Below are positions 13,539 through 26,532 of a stretch of DNA of 64,000 nt, piece by piece. Within the stretch, counting starts at the first letter, position 1. Every line of letters begins with the position of its first letter. The DNA is from Evernia prunastri (Eukaryota; Ascomycota; Lecanoromycetes; Lecanorales; Parmeliaceae). The notes under the pieces were generated by a model. The model made no database searches and was not told the origin of the DNA. It worked only from the letters and a program-made list of their open reading frames with translations. Both the position numbers and the translations under genes were made by a program. The DNA lies in the NCBI GenBank assembly GCA_003184365.1, contig NKYR01000018.1, forward strand, positions 310,001-374,000, given 5' to 3'.

Positions 13539-13991
13539 CGGATCATGATGATAGAGGTTTCGGTTGGCTGGCTCATCCAACGACGATTGTTTTAAGTGGA
13601 CTTGTGATTTTCAAAGGAGGCTTTCTATAACAGCAAGGCGCCTGGCGCTGAGTGGGAAAAAGACGAGAGGGATTCGATTCACGCTACTTTGTACGTACAT
13701 AGATCGGACGAAGGCAAAAGAGTCATGAGCTAGACATGTAGAAATGTTGATACGTACGTATGACCGTGGCGAGCATGGCGATTCGGATATACTCTATTAA
13801 TAGAATCAATAGATTAGGGTGAACCCTCAACATACTCTATGAAAAGTAAAGTCAGGTGACGTAAATTAATCGCGAATATCCTCCGGTTTTAGCAGGCCAA
13901 TCTCCACTTCAAAAGGTACATTGCTTTCCACTTCCAGCACCTTGATCCGACTTCACCATTGCATGTGTACATCCACCATATCACCTTCACC
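13539..13991. other. Intergenic region between BEACH and DUF3292 genes
   Basis: About 450 nt between two genes on the same strand. It contains GTACGTACGTA-like and AT-rich tracts (around 13750-13870) and no supported coding frame. Confidence 0.6.
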
Positions 13992-16277
13992 ATGCCCATG
14001 CCAGGTTACGTCTTCAAGGATGGAGGTCCCATCCCAGACTCCGACCTCAAGGACCCCCAACATCAGGCCAATCATACCCCTGGTGCCCAGCCAAACATGG
14101 AACCTGTAACACGTACATCCACCAACTCCAGTACCCCCAACAATGGAACCGTCATAAACACTCCCACATCATCGAGTGCGTCTGCCTCGAACGCCCCCAG
14201 CGATAGCCATGCGCTCGCCATAGAAAGTGCTGATCACGATATCAAAGGTGCCGTTCAGCAAAACCATGAAGCGGGCGAGGTACGCGATATGGGTTGGAAC
14301 GATCATCCGAAAGATGTGCCCTCCCCTTTGGTGGCTAAGTTACCCAATGAGGAGCTCTGGACATTGGTGCGTCGGTTTAACAAGCAGATGTATCATGTTA
14401 AGGCTACAAATGATCCGTTGTTGGGGGGCTTGGATCTGAATATAGTGGACGAAGATGAGTTTAGTCCGGACAAGTTGAGGAGTAATATCGAGAGGCTATA
14501 TATGACTGTCATTATTGGCATGATGGGATTCGGGAAACATATTGCACGATTGAGGAGCTGGAGAGAGCCAAGGAGGACCGCTGGATTTTGCGTCGTGAGT
14601 CTTCCAAAGATGACATTCTAGCACGGGAGACAGTGGCTGATGGATAATGCAGGCTTACGCCCTTGCTTGGGGTTTCAACTTCCTGATGCCCTTGTTGTTC
14701 ACGACTCTGATTGTCCTCATCGTATACCCCCCTTCGCGTCCATTCTTATTCCCTCCCGTTCCAATGGCATTGGTCAATTCGAAGACTGGTGGAGTCCAAA
14801 CTCCTCAAGCTGGCATGCTGGGCAGCAAGGACAGCGCCACTGGAGCACCAGAGAAACACAAGGGAGAAGCAGTTGAGCAAGAAGCGCACAATTTCGTCTC
14901 TGGCATCGGCTCCATCGCCCTCAGCAGCGCTGCAGGTAAACACGAACAAGGCGATCCTGAATCAGACCCATTGAATGATTCGGTCCCCGACCCAACCAAT
15001 ATTGCCTCGGACGCAGCGTCAGCCAAGCAGAGTGCGCAAGGAAATCAACCACAGGCTCATCACGATAAGACGAAACAGCCGATGGAGCAGGCGATGTGGT
15101 TGAAAATGAGACCGATCATGCATATCATTGGTGATGTTGCAGATGGGTGGGAGAGATTCGCAAAGTAAGTCTACGCTAAATAGATATTGAAGACATTCAT
15201 TCCAGATGCTGACCTGTTGCAGTGCCCTTTCACCCACTCCTCCCTTTCCCCAGGACGCGCCTAGACTCAGGCTGGCCGACATTCTCGTTCCGGCTGTAGC
15301 TATTGGGTTGCTCACTACCTCTGCCATGTTCATGAAAATGACCACTGCGGGTGTTGGCTTTGGTTTCTTTGGCGATCCACTTATCTGGCGCGGTCTCGAT
15401 GTACTGAACAAGAACTTCCCGCACTGGCAGAAGCTGCTTGAAATCAGGAAGTAGGTCAAAACGATTCCCCAATCCCATCCCCAGTTAGCTAATATGTCCC
15501 AGCACAATCTTGAAGGGCGTCCCAACAAATGCTCAGCTCACGATCACCCTACTCCGCATCGGCGAAGCGAACAAAGCTCCCATTCCCCCACCTCCTCGCT
15601 CCGACCAACCTCCATCATCCAAACCCGCATCCATAAACGGGGACGACTTAGCCCTCGATGCCTCAAACGAAGAAATACACGAGGCAATACATAAAGACGC
15701 CGATCAAAAGGCCGCGGAAGAGCAAGCCGAGCATCACGAAAGCGAGAAGAAGAAACATAAACACGGCCAACACATTCTCGGTTTTTTCAAAGGCACCACT
15801 AAAACGGGCGTAGAGGCCAAATTCGGCGTCGACAAAGCACGCGCCGCAGTCGGCTCTCAGCACGCCAGGGACCACCTCGGCGTCCTCCCAAAGACTAACG
15901 ACCCGGAATTATCTGGCCCCGTCGACTTCAAGGGACGCTACAAGGGCACCAAAGGCTGGATCTACATCTCCACCAACGTCGGCGTCCCCACCGTCTCCTT
16001 CTCCACCAAGTCCTCGGACGGGACCGGCCTGGAACCCGAAAAGGCGTCGGCCAAGTTCTCGGTGCCGATTGCGGACATCCGGGAGCTGAAGAAGGTGGGC
16101 GGGTTGGGCTGGAAGGCGAAGATCGTGGTCGGGTGGGCGACGGGCAAGACGGTGGCGGATGGGTTGGAGATCGTGGGCAAGAACGGGGACACGCACAAGG
16201 TTACGGCGGTGAGGCTGAGGGAGGAGCTGTTCAATCGGCTGGTGGCTATGGGCGGGCAGAAGTGGGAGAGTTGGTGA
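13992..16277 (+). CDS. DUF3292 family membrane protein
   Basis: Four exons: 13992-14594, 14653-15164, 15223-15450 and 15503-16277, with introns of 58, 58 and 52 nt, giving 705 residues. The start MPMPGYVFKDGG was chosen for its CACCATGCC context; an in-frame ATG also lies at 13959. Residues 1-110 are low complexity. A conserved core follows (LPNEELWTLVRRFNKQMYHV, ERLYMTVIIGMMGFGKHIA). Hydrophobic segments are visible at AWGFNFLMPLLFTTLIVLIV and DILVPAVAIGLLTTSAMF. The last 110 residues (GWIYISTNVGVPTVSF to the stop) have the look of a GRAM/PH-like beta domain. I recognise the fungal DUF3292 family, whose biochemical role is unknown to me. A lipid-membrane or organelle-contact role would be inference from the membrane spans plus the GRAM-like tail. 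The gene follows the BEACH gene in the same direction. Confidence 0.85.
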
Positions 16278-16822
16278 TTTTTGGGAGCCGGTTTGCTTGC
16301 CCGTACCTATTCTGGTTGTGAATTACGAGCTTCTTGGAGCCAGCACTTGCTCGCTGTTGCGGCCGCAGTGGTCGTTTATTGAATCAAGCCTTGTATCATA
16401 ATACATCATCGCAGCTGCACCATATCTCGTGTACATAGCAGACGTTATCATCGCGACTTTTGCAACGAGTGCCCTGGCTAAAAATACCATTCATTGCTAA
16501 TAGTTCAAAGTATGTACTCACTCGTTTGTGGCCGTGGTGTCCAACTAAAGGAATGACTCGAAAAGTATCTACATGCAACGCCACTTCCTTCTAATGAAAC
16601 AAATGTGTTTTTCTCCTCCCGCCTCTATGCTCTGTCATTCCTCATTAGCCATTAGTTGTCGCAAGCTGTGTATACCATCTTTCCACCCATCGCTTGCTTT
16701 CCTTTCTTTTTCCGGTAACGCAAAGAGACTCGTTGAATGTTTCCCTCGCAAATCCAATTCGCATGCTCCGAGGCCTTCCCACCCCAATACAAGCCCCGCC
16801 CCAAATCCACACACAGCCACAT
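16278..16822. other. Convergent intergenic region between DUF3292 and ags1 genes
   Basis: A 545-nt region between two convergent 3' ends, so it should hold both terminator/polyadenylation regions. No open frame with protein character and no repeat seen. Confidence 0.6.
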
Positions 16823-19800
16823 TCAAGGCTTCGTCAGCTGCTCCTTCCTGAACCAGCGGAAGAAGCCCGCACACACGATGATTTGCGCAATCAGTCCGAT
16901 CCAGAACCACGCGTTCTTCAGACCGTGCAGGCTCACGGCCAGGTTGGGGAATATTGGGCCGGGGCCCGTGGCGTCCGGAGCGCAGGCGCGGGCGACGATG
17001 GTGGCGACGGACCCCAGGACCTGCGCACACACCAGGGAGAAGACGACGTGGAACCGCGTCAGCGTTTGGAGGAGGATCATGCCGAAGCCGACGCCCTGGA
17101 TGGCGTCGAGGGTCCCGAGCCACAGCCAGAGAGTCCTGCCAGCTAGGGCACCGGCGAGCGGTGAGCCCGCCCACGGCACCCACGACCCCATGCCGGATGT
17201 GGCCCACAGCATCTGACACCAGCGAGGCGCGCCGAGACCGACGGCAAACATGGGTAGGATCCACGAATGGCGCAGCGAGGCCCGCGAGAAGATGGTCAGA
17301 AGGGCGGCCCAGACACCGATGAAGAAGCCGAATACGAGGAGAACGACCATCCACGTTTTGGCATGGACGGAGCTCCAAAGGTATCGCCAGTTGCGTCCAT
17401 ATGGTGCGGATAGGAAGAAGTTCTGGATGATTACGGTAACGAAGAACCAGAGCACGATCTTGCGGCGCATCACCGATTTGTAGAAACTCGGAATCTGGCC
17501 TGGAGCTTGACGGTAGTAATCTGGAAGACCAAAAAACAGAGCTACACCGATGACCCAGAGTAAGATAGCGATGGGCGTTGCGATCGCTGTCAGCAGAGGA
17601 CCGTAGATGGCGAGGTTGGCTGAGACTATGCCGTTGACGGTCTGGTCTGTCAATTGAGAGCCCCAGAACCATAGGAAGGCGACGTAGATTTGTTGGGATC
17701 CTTGGATGACGCAGGCTCGGAAGGCCCATGTTGCCACTGGGACGCTGCCTAGTGGTATGTTAGCGATGGAAGGGTTGGGTGATAGGAGGAAAGGACGGAC
17801 CTTCGCTGCCGAAGTTGAGGGAGAAGAAGAAAGCACCGCTTGAGGAAGCCATGGCATAGAATGCTGTTGCGACATTCTGTACCCAACCGCGGCTGACTGT
17901 CGTGGTAGCATAAGGTGCTAGTCCTAGGAGGAAAAAGGCTAACCCGTAGAAGGCGAATGGCGTAGCAAGGACGTAGACGGACTTGCATGTGCGGAACAAA
18001 GCCCACCAGAGGATTGAAGAGGCTAGGTAGATGGAGGCGATGATGTACAGCTTCTCTGCTGCCTGACCGACCTCGCCTGTGAGTAGAGTGATTTGATAGG
18101 AGTTCGCCGCGATGATTTGACCCTTGTGGTAAAGATCAGCTTGAGTGCACCAGGAAAGTGGAAGGTTTGACTTACGAATGCAAGCATGAACGAGTACAGA
18201 GGCCACTCGCCAATTCTTCTAAGAAGCAATTTCTTTATTCGCGTAGGGGGTTTGTAATCATCCTTCAGGAGGTACTGCTCGTGCGCGTTGTTGTGTGCGT
18301 CAAGATATTCCAATTCCGCAGTCGAAGTAACAGCAGAAGGAACCATTCTCTCGTTGATGAGCGGTAGTCGGAAGACGGACGAAGCTGGAGACGCAGCCGC
18401 CGATTTACCCATCTTGACGTTTCGAAACCTATTGAACCAGTCTTTCTCGCTTGAAGTCAGATAATCTTCGATACAGAGAGGCCCCTCCGATGATTTGCCA
18501 TTCAATTTCTCAAGCTTCTTTTCGAACGCGTTATAATATAGTCCGGTAGGATCAGTGAAAAATGGTTCCACACTCTGAAGTTTGTAATCTTTCTTGCCCT
18601 GCAAGACTGAGCCGAGGCTCAGGTAGTTGGCCGAAGGTGCTAGGGGAGGTTCTTCAGGATTTCCTGATGAGCTGCTGCCAGAGCCTGATTCGGTAATCAT
18701 TCGCTCAGGATGGGGCGTACCGGGCGGCGATGAGCTTGAAGAGCTGGTAGAACCCGGTGAAGTAGGTCGAGAGGCAAGTGATGGTATCTGTAAAGAATCT
18801 CCGCCACCTGGTGCATGGTTTGCTTGATGGGCTGCGAAAGTCAATCTGAGTCGCGCCAATCTGCGGTCTCTTCGACTAGATTCTCGCTCTTCGGGGCTCA
18901 AGATGTATTCATCCACGGCTCTTTCATCCACGTCAGTTAGATCATTCTCGTAGTCGTCTCCGCTAATACTGTTCCGCCGGGTGCTGCTTGCACGAGGTGT
19001 CCTGGCTCCATAGGGCGTATTGCTACCACTCATGATTTGGCGTGGTGCGTTGGTTCCATCGGGGTTACCAAAATCGAATCTTTGAATGTCGCCTTGACGT
19101 CGCTGGTTATCAGGATCCGCTACGATATCCCCGTGCGTGCCTTCAGTGAATCGGGAGACTCTGAGGCCACCTGCCGACATCTCACCCTCAGGTACAGGAG
19201 GCATGTCTGGAGCGTGTTCGGTCATCGGCAGTGTACGATCTTCTGGAACCCTGCTTCTGCTTCTACGTCTGAACCGCCCCATACCTACAGGACTGGAAGC
19301 CCGACTGTTTGCGGCAGTGTTTGTAGCCGTATTAGCAGCAGTGTTTGCAGACGTACTTCTACCTGATCGGGGGCCGATTGAAGGGGTCCTGGAGCCGGCC
19401 CTTGATTTGCTGAGTCGATTACGTTTCCGTACATCGCGTGTTGGGACATGACCTGGTCCGAATCTCAATCCGAGTGAAAGTGGGCCGCTCTTAGCTTCCC
19501 TAACCGGACTCGTAGCACGAGTTGTTGTCCCACTGGGGAGTGCACTAGGAAGTGCACTAGGAAGCGTACTATGCGGTGCTGTACTTGGCATGCTCCATTG
19601 CCCTCTGAGGATACGGGATGGGGTAGACACGCCGGACACTGTACCTGAGTAACGTGCGATTTTGTCTCTCTGCTTGAATGCTGCTTTTTGGTTTAATCTG
19701 ATCGCTGTCTCTTGCATGATGCTGAGATCTTCCTGCCACTGTGCGATTGGGAATCGCTGTTTTGCTGATCGTGCTCTCATAGTAGCCCGTACCTTCTTTT

Positions 19801-22800
19801 TTGAAGCTAAGGCACTCTCTATTGCCATTTTGAATTGGCTGATCAAATGCTTGCTGGTGGTTGATTCGATAGTGTACCACCACCTAGTAGGAGATCTTGT
19901 CAGTTTATCTTTATGGTAAAGGGATGACGGGTGATGTATTTGCTCGCGACATCGAATGCTCTTCGACGTATTATAAAATCGCGTAGCACAGACGAAGACA
20001 ATGGAGGGAATGAAATGGTACCTACCCGGGCATGTTCCCCAAACCACCCACTCGAGCACCAACACCAAGTGCTCCTTTACGACCGAATTCCACTGCAACC
20101 AATCCAAATGGCTCATCGCGTGAAGGTATGAGAGCAAACTCGGCACCACTAAAGATGAATGGAGGAAGTGCAGTGAATTCTGGCTTGGAGAATACTCGGT
20201 CCGGATATAATTCCATCAATCTAGCCAGCTTTAGGGCCGCGAACCTCCCATGTAAATCGATGACTGGCCCTATGCAAATGAGCTGTGCATGTGCATGATC
20301 TTCCAGGATGGCCGGGAACACGTCGGCAATAAGGTCGACTCCCTTTTGGACCGACCAGCGGCCAACGAATACAAACAATTCCGCGTCAGGGTCTGTTGCC
20401 AGATTCGCCCACTCTTGAGCCTGGCGCTTGAGAGCGCCTCTGCTGGCTTCGAAAGTCTCGTCCACGGTAATGCTTTTGATATCTGGAAGTTGTTTGTCCC
20501 AGCCTTCAGTATCGGTGGGGTCCGGATTTGGCAGACTTCCAACCTTGTCAAGGCCCCATAGGATTGGATACCTAGCGAAGGACCGTTTGCCGTACTTCGC
20601 AGAAACGCCAGCGGCACCGTATCCTTTTTGCCATACGCGCAGGTAGCTTGCACCGGCATGGAGTAAGTTGAAGACCTCGCCAAATTGAACATAATCGCTG
20701 ACGACCTCGGGCCGTAAGTTGTAGATTCTGCAGACTTCATCGAACTCTGATGGAGTGCGCACGGGCCATAAACCCTGGAATTCGGCGTTATGGAGAGACA
20801 AGCAGCAGGGTATGACCCGTGGGAGCAAATGCAAGGGCGCGACAGCGCCATGGTAATCATTGATATGGTAGAGGTCGATGGGAAAGCGGCGCATAGCCTC
20901 CGCGATGCACTGGTTCCAGGCCGAATAGTATACAGCACTATCGATGTCGTCCATTCTTGCCGGGTAAGGATCCGCCTTTGTTTGCTGGCGAAAGACTGGC
21001 GCATCCAATAGAACATAGGTGATATTCCTCAAATGATGATATTGCACCTGGATAGTATACTCTTGTTCTAGGATAGTTATTGTCATCGGCTTTGCACGCT
21101 GGTCCTCAGGATAGTCTATCCCTTGTACGCAGGGGACCACCCAGATCAGATCTTGATGTTGGAGATGCTTGCCCATTGTCTGAGCCATCACTCCGAGGCC
21201 GCCGATTTTGATTTTGATGTCCCAGTCGTCGATGTCATACTCCATGGTTGCAATCAATATGGTCTTCCGGTTCGCGTTTACCATGACACTAGGCTGTTCA
21301 ATGATTGGCTTTTTAAAGAATGCCGAGGCGTTATCTGGGAGCTTCGAGAGATGACCCTGCATCTTCTCTTTCATGGCAATTGGAAGTATTCCCATTTTCT
21401 CAGACCTACCGACTTTGTTGAATTTGACATCGTAAAAGACCCACAGGTACATCCACACGCCCAGACAGCTCGTGAGAATTGGTATCGCAACGAAGAGGCA
21501 GTAGATTGTGGCTTGCCTTGCCCGTGAACCGATAGGTATCACAGTAAAACGGAGGTCGGCGTCGTTCACACCAACCCGGTAGGCAACGTACGGTGAATCA
21601 GGATAGTCGTTGATTTCCACAACATTCTTGAGCAGTGACACAGGTGATAGTAGGTCCAAAACCCCATCTCCATCAACGTCTCCAAAAGCTCGTGTGAGGT
21701 CGGGTTGGCCATTGGGGTTTGAGCCCCAAACGTTGACTTGGAAGTCGTTTGGCCATTCTGTCATGAAGTCCCATTCCCAGACACCGGAACTGTTTTGTAC
21801 CATCGATTCTGACAGACCGGAATCGTACCCATACTGATTGAATGCACCGTGCATAAACAAGTGAGGATACCTTCGTGCTTTCTCTTTACTGCCGGCAAGG
21901 TCGCCTTGCTGTTGATGATTGCTCGAGCCGGTCTTCTGACTCCAGTATTCCACGGTGAGATGCTCGCCTGTCCATGCTTGTGCTTTAGTTCCAGACCAAG
22001 GCTGCTTCTCGATAGTTGTGTTTCCTCCACTGTACGGCAGCCAATTGCTCCAGCTGGATTGCCAATTTGTAGAGTAGCGGAACATGTCAGCACCAGCGGC
22101 CTTGTGCGATATGTAGAGAGCGCCGTTGTTGTCCGTGTGTAGTATGGACTCAGAGTAATTGGCAACTCGCGTAAACACCATGGGATTGTCGATCTGGCCA
22201 ACACGGAGCAGAAAGTGGTGGACAGCGTTTGTGGAAGTATTGCCAATAGCGGTGGTGGCGTTAGCTATATTGACTTGGTGTACGCCGTCGGAAACGTTCA
22301 CCAGATTCCCGGCGATCTTCCATACAGCTGGGATTTGAGAGGTCACCGTGCCCGTGTACTGAGACACTCGGGCGGTGTTGTCATTGACCTTCTGGCATGA
22401 AACGCTGCTATTGTCGATAGATGCGACCGAACCATCTTCGGTTGTGGAGGTGATGGTAATCGCATTCTGCATGTTGGAGCAATCCATCTCATCAGAAAAA
22501 TAAATCTCAATCGGGACAGTCTGATTCGACAAGAGCCGTGCATCGTGCCCAGGATTGAATTTGGTGATGACGGGGGACGGCCTCAGCCATTGAGCGATAG
22601 GTACATAGGCTTTGAAGCCATATGCATCCATCGTAATTTTTTCGACGCAACCATTGACCTCCGTAACGTTGTCCAATTCGAGGAACTCTGGGGTCGAACC
22701 CAATTTGACTTCATCGTAGGGATAGAATAGGTTTTTGACCGTAGTGCCATTTTTATAGGGAGCCAGTAGGCCTGTGGCATTGTTACCGCAGTCAAAGAGG

Positions 22801-24964
22801 TATGTAGCCTCCGTGCCCTCGTTGGAGAAGAGTAGCCACACATCCTGAAGCTTTTGTCCTTCGGTAGTGAAGTCTTGGACATTCGGCCATCCGGAACGTC
22901 GAACAGACCAAAGGCCCGTTTCCGTAGCTGTGCCAAAAGAGCCGGGCAGGTATATCGGATGAGTTTGTATTGATATTGTTTCGAGGTAAAAACCGTCAGT
23001 GAGGACTGGGTATCTCTGTCGCATCTCGTACATGGTAGTGATGAGATTGCGGATCGGATGCGACGGGTCGCGATGGTCGAGGCTGTTCCAATCGTCTTTG
23101 CACCCATTTGTATAATTACCAGGCGGCCAGTTTTCGAATTTCGCATTCCCCACGCTATAACATCCGTGGTCCTGCCACGCTGTAGCGGAGGACATAGGTT
23201 GTCTTCCAAACACATAGTTGTTCGCGGTGTTGTCCATGACGTAGTAGGCTTGTTCTTCGCCCCATTCGAGCAATGGAATACCCGGCAAGAGCAAGGTGGT
23301 AATGAAGTTGGCAAGAATCTGTCTTTGGGTGCCATTTATGATGGTCGGCCATCTGAAGTTGTCCTGGTTCTGGGCACCATACATGTGCCTTGGGTCGAAT
23401 TCGCCAGTGTTTGCGTTAATCATATCATTTGTTTGAATGAAGGTTTTCCAAGCGACGATGAAATCAGTAGGCGATTCTCCCGTTGCAAAGAGATTACCAT
23501 CCATCCCCAAGATTCTCAATAGTGATCTGTAGGTTGAGTAATGGAAGCAAGCAGCGTCGAATGCATTTTGGCCAGCATCGCGAATGAAGAGCGAATCATC
23601 TGCCGTCTTTGTCGTTAGTTGCACAGCTTGGGTGGTGTCGTTCAAAGCCATAGTAGGTTCTTTGCCACGGCCTAGGTAGACAGCCCCGAAAGCATTGCCC
23701 GATACGATTTCGCCCTAATTGGGCTGTCAGCGACTAATTTGTTGTGATTAGAGGAAGTACACACTGGTATGAAGAAGTTCTTCTTCCCAAAAGAGGAAGC
23801 GCAGTCGCGAATAAAGTTTGACCAGTGTCCCGCAGCGTCAACCGTAACCTGCTGGCCTTTGTCAATCCTGAAGCCATCTATGTCCAGCACTAAGAGTATT
23901 GAGCATTAGCGATGACTTCGACACGGCTGGCAGAGCAGCTTACTAGCGATCTGAAGACAAGAAAGGTGCTCAATCTTTGACAGGACGGAAGGCTTCCACT
24001 CCCGCAAGCGATCTTGGACCGACGCGAATTTGGAAATTTGTCGTTGCCATTCTGGGTATATGTCGAAGGCCGCGATGTCTCCGTATTGATCAAATTCGCT
24101 ATCGCGGCAACCGACAAGGTATTGACTGCCGTTGCCGGTGACTTGCTCCCCATAATCATTGTACCAACGAGGATATTCAACGTCACAAGTATCGCTAAAG
24201 ATCGTTTCAGCATAGGGATTCATGACGGTCATCTTTATGGCAGTAACCTTACAGCTCAGTATTGTCAAAGTCAAAATCATGGTATCTTCTTGATGTCTTC
24301 CACAGTGCGTTCCATTCTCCGTAGTTGAGGGGGGTGGAGACATTTAGATTCCCCTCGAAACCTATCAAGTCTCCCAGCGTTCCGAAGGTATTGTCAATTA
24401 AGACATACATTCCACGAGCATGCATCGCATCGATACACTGCCGCCATATGTCGATCGTGGCAAAGTGAGCGTCCAGGAGGGTCAGGTCTAGTGGACTGAA
24501 CGCATCCGAGCCCCACGGGAAATTGATCATGGGACTTCCGGCGAAATATATTGCCTTGATACCCATGCCCGCCACGTAGTCCAGCGTATCCATGAGGCCT
24601 TGGATGTCCCCTCCATGCCTCAATTGTGTGCCCGTTAGGTCATGTTCCCAAGCGGTGCCATTGATGTTGTCGTTGGTAGGGTCACCATTCACGAATCGAT
24701 CGAGCATGAGAGTGTAGAAGGGAAATCTCCAGTTGTCGGGTGAGGGAGTGTATGCTAATATGCGTCAGCGTTGACACCGCTCGAGCAGTTGTTGCCCTTA
24801 CTGTGATTCTCCCATGTGCCCCAGTAGTCCATCACGTCGGTAGCTGTCTGATTTTGGTTAAGATTCCATAGCACTTGTTCTGGATCGTACGGTAGGCATA
24901 GCGTGGTAACGAAAAAGAGCGTCAAAACGGCTCCTAATGGCCGCATACAAGATGCTCCAAACAT
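16823..24964 (-). CDS. ags1: Cell wall alpha-1,3-glucan synthase
   Basis: Eight exons: 24964-24802, 24754-24253, 24194-23944, 23889-23765, 23714-20026, 19883-18176, 18122-17801 and 17748-16823. Introns are 47-58 nt except a 142-nt one at 20025-19884. All phases agree, giving 2,561 residues. The order is: signal peptide (MFGASCMRPLGAVLTLFFVT); GH13 amylase-like extracellular domain (about 55-540; RHGGDIQGLMDTLDY, LDIDGFRIDK, LDHRDPSHP); one membrane span (YCLFVAIPILTSCLGVWMYL); cytoplasmic GT5 glucan-synthase domain (about 1165-1650; KIGGLGVMAQTMGKHL, PSRDEPFGLVAVEFGRKGAL); a long Ser/Pro/Arg linker; and a multipass C-terminal domain. GT5 is expected to polymerise glucose from a nucleotide sugar, the multipass part to export the chain, and GH13 to process it outside. 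The linker makes it longer than the roughly 2,400 residues usual in the family. Confidence 0.96.
19539..19570 (-). repeat. 12-nt tandem repeat in the ags1 linker (Leu-Pro-Ser-Ala units)
   Basis: Two exact copies of agtgcactagga (19539-19550 and 19551-19562) are followed by a diverged third copy. They encode LPSALPSALPSG in the disordered cytoplasmic linker. A 12-nt unit keeps the frame, so copy number may vary without loss of function. Confidence 0.8.
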
Positions 24965-26190
24965 CTTGATCTAGACAAACGAGAAGGTGACACAGGGTTC
25001 ACTCCGACTCCTCATGGGTAAGGATAAGAAGAGCGAGGACTATGTCGACGCACAAGGTTTTGTAGAGGGAGGGTAGTAAGAAAAGATACGGGAATGGACA
25101 GCAGAGTGTTGAGGGAGAAGATGCAAAGGCATCGTGTGTTAAATATCAATATCGGGAGGGTATGTACCGTCGTACCACCGCAACCCCTGCTCGCCACAAG
25201 GTGAGCAAGCATATTGAGTTCGTATAGGGTACTAAATTCAGGAAGAGGTTAGTAGAAGGAACTGACAGCGATGTGCCCAACGCATATGCGTGGGGAGGAT
25301 TTTTTTTTGTTGCTATTATTTCTACCGCCATCGGAGTCACATCCATTGAATGGACGCTAGCCAGGGAATGACTTGCGGACGGATAGCTGCCGAACGACTT
25401 ATTGCCTGCAGTGAGTGGCCTGAACAGACGTTTCGATCGCCAGTATTCACTCCGGTACCTTGCTATTATTGGCAGCCTGAGGGGAGGTACCCTGCGAGTT
25501 TAACACTTCTGCCGGGCGCCAAGGTCCACAAGCAGGATGCGTCATCGCGCATGTCTCCAGTCCCAACGCTTTGTTCCGGCCGTCTAGACCTGCCTTTGTG
25601 ACTGGCAATTACAAAACCTCCATCATGGGAGCTTCCTTCCGCACTGTCTTCCGCAGGTCTTGGCTTCCGGCAGATCATGAAGCCATTGAATGCGGTTGAT
25701 CGACAAGGGTGAGTATCAAGCCCGGTACGATTCATGCACGCTGCCTAACCACAGATCTAAGGTCCTCTTCATTGGGGTAAAGAGAGAAGTTGAGGAAGTA
25801 GTGAAGTCGAAGAGCGCTTTGCACTGCTTGACAAATCACGGCATTGCCATATGGTCGGACTCGAAGGTGGGAGAGGCAATGATTGGCAGAAGGTGGTCTG
25901 GGAAGGGGTGATAGGTCGGTGGTTGCAGTGCACGGTACGTAACAGCTGGAAGAGGGTTGGAAAAAGAAAGTATCTTGCCAACACTTGACCACATGGGGAT
26001 CTCCTTGTTGCAGGAGACTGGATGAGGGTTGGCAGATTTCCAAAAGTGTAAATCACAATATTGAGATAGGTCTTGAGATAGAGAGGAGAGTGACATGAGT
26101 CGTGAAGGAGGAAGGATAGAGTAGGCTATGGATGTTGGGTCATAAAATTGGTCCTGGGGGATTGATTGGCCGACAGAAGCCGGTGGGTAT

Positions 26191-26232
26191 CAGCTTGTGC
26201 AGGTTGTGCAGCTTGCGCGGCTTGCGCAGCTC
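26191..26232. repeat. Imperfect GCAGCTTGYG short tandem repeat
   Basis: Four to five degenerate copies of a 9-10-nt unit (cagcttgtg, caggttgtg, cagcttgcg, cggcttgcg, cagctc) sit in the region upstream of ags1. It is probably a slippage-derived repeat. No function assigned. Confidence 0.6.
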
Positions 26233-26334
26233 ATATTGATCTTAGAGGAGCTCTAGCAGGCTTCTAAGGTACCCTCTAAGGGGAGTCCTCCGTAGGGCAA
26301 GGGTGAATTAAGGTTCCCGGAAGGGGCGTTGGAC

Positions 26335-26356
26335 CCTAGGTACCTTAGGTACCTTA
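26335..26356. repeat. Nested CCTAGGTACCTTAGGTACC palindromic repeat
   Basis: Two overlapping copies of TAGGTACCT form an inverted and direct repeat. Similar TACCTAGGTA-type runs are common in filamentous ascomycete intergenic DNA. A related aaggtaccct lies at about 26265. Confidence 0.5.
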
Positions 26357-26508
26357 CTCGATGGGCGCTATCACTTTGACATCAGCTCGCTTGCACGCTT
26401 GCTCACGCTTTTGAACCAGACTTGGCCAATATCACCCCTCGGCAAGTCGTTAATGTTAATCCTATTGGATCCGTCATCTTGCCACTCAAAAAATACATTG
26501 ACAATCCA

Positions 26509-26532
26509 ATATTCAACATTCAACATTCAATA
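26509..26532. repeat. ATTCAAC heptamer tandem repeat
   Basis: About three direct copies (atattcaac, attcaac, attcaat) in an AT-rich stretch. This is a low-complexity repeat with no assigned role. Confidence 0.6.

Noticed and set aside
16635..17729. 364-codon minus-strand frame overlapping the end of ags1
   Set aside because: It is a shadow of the final ags1 exon; the ags1 frame has the expected membrane segments and C-terminus.
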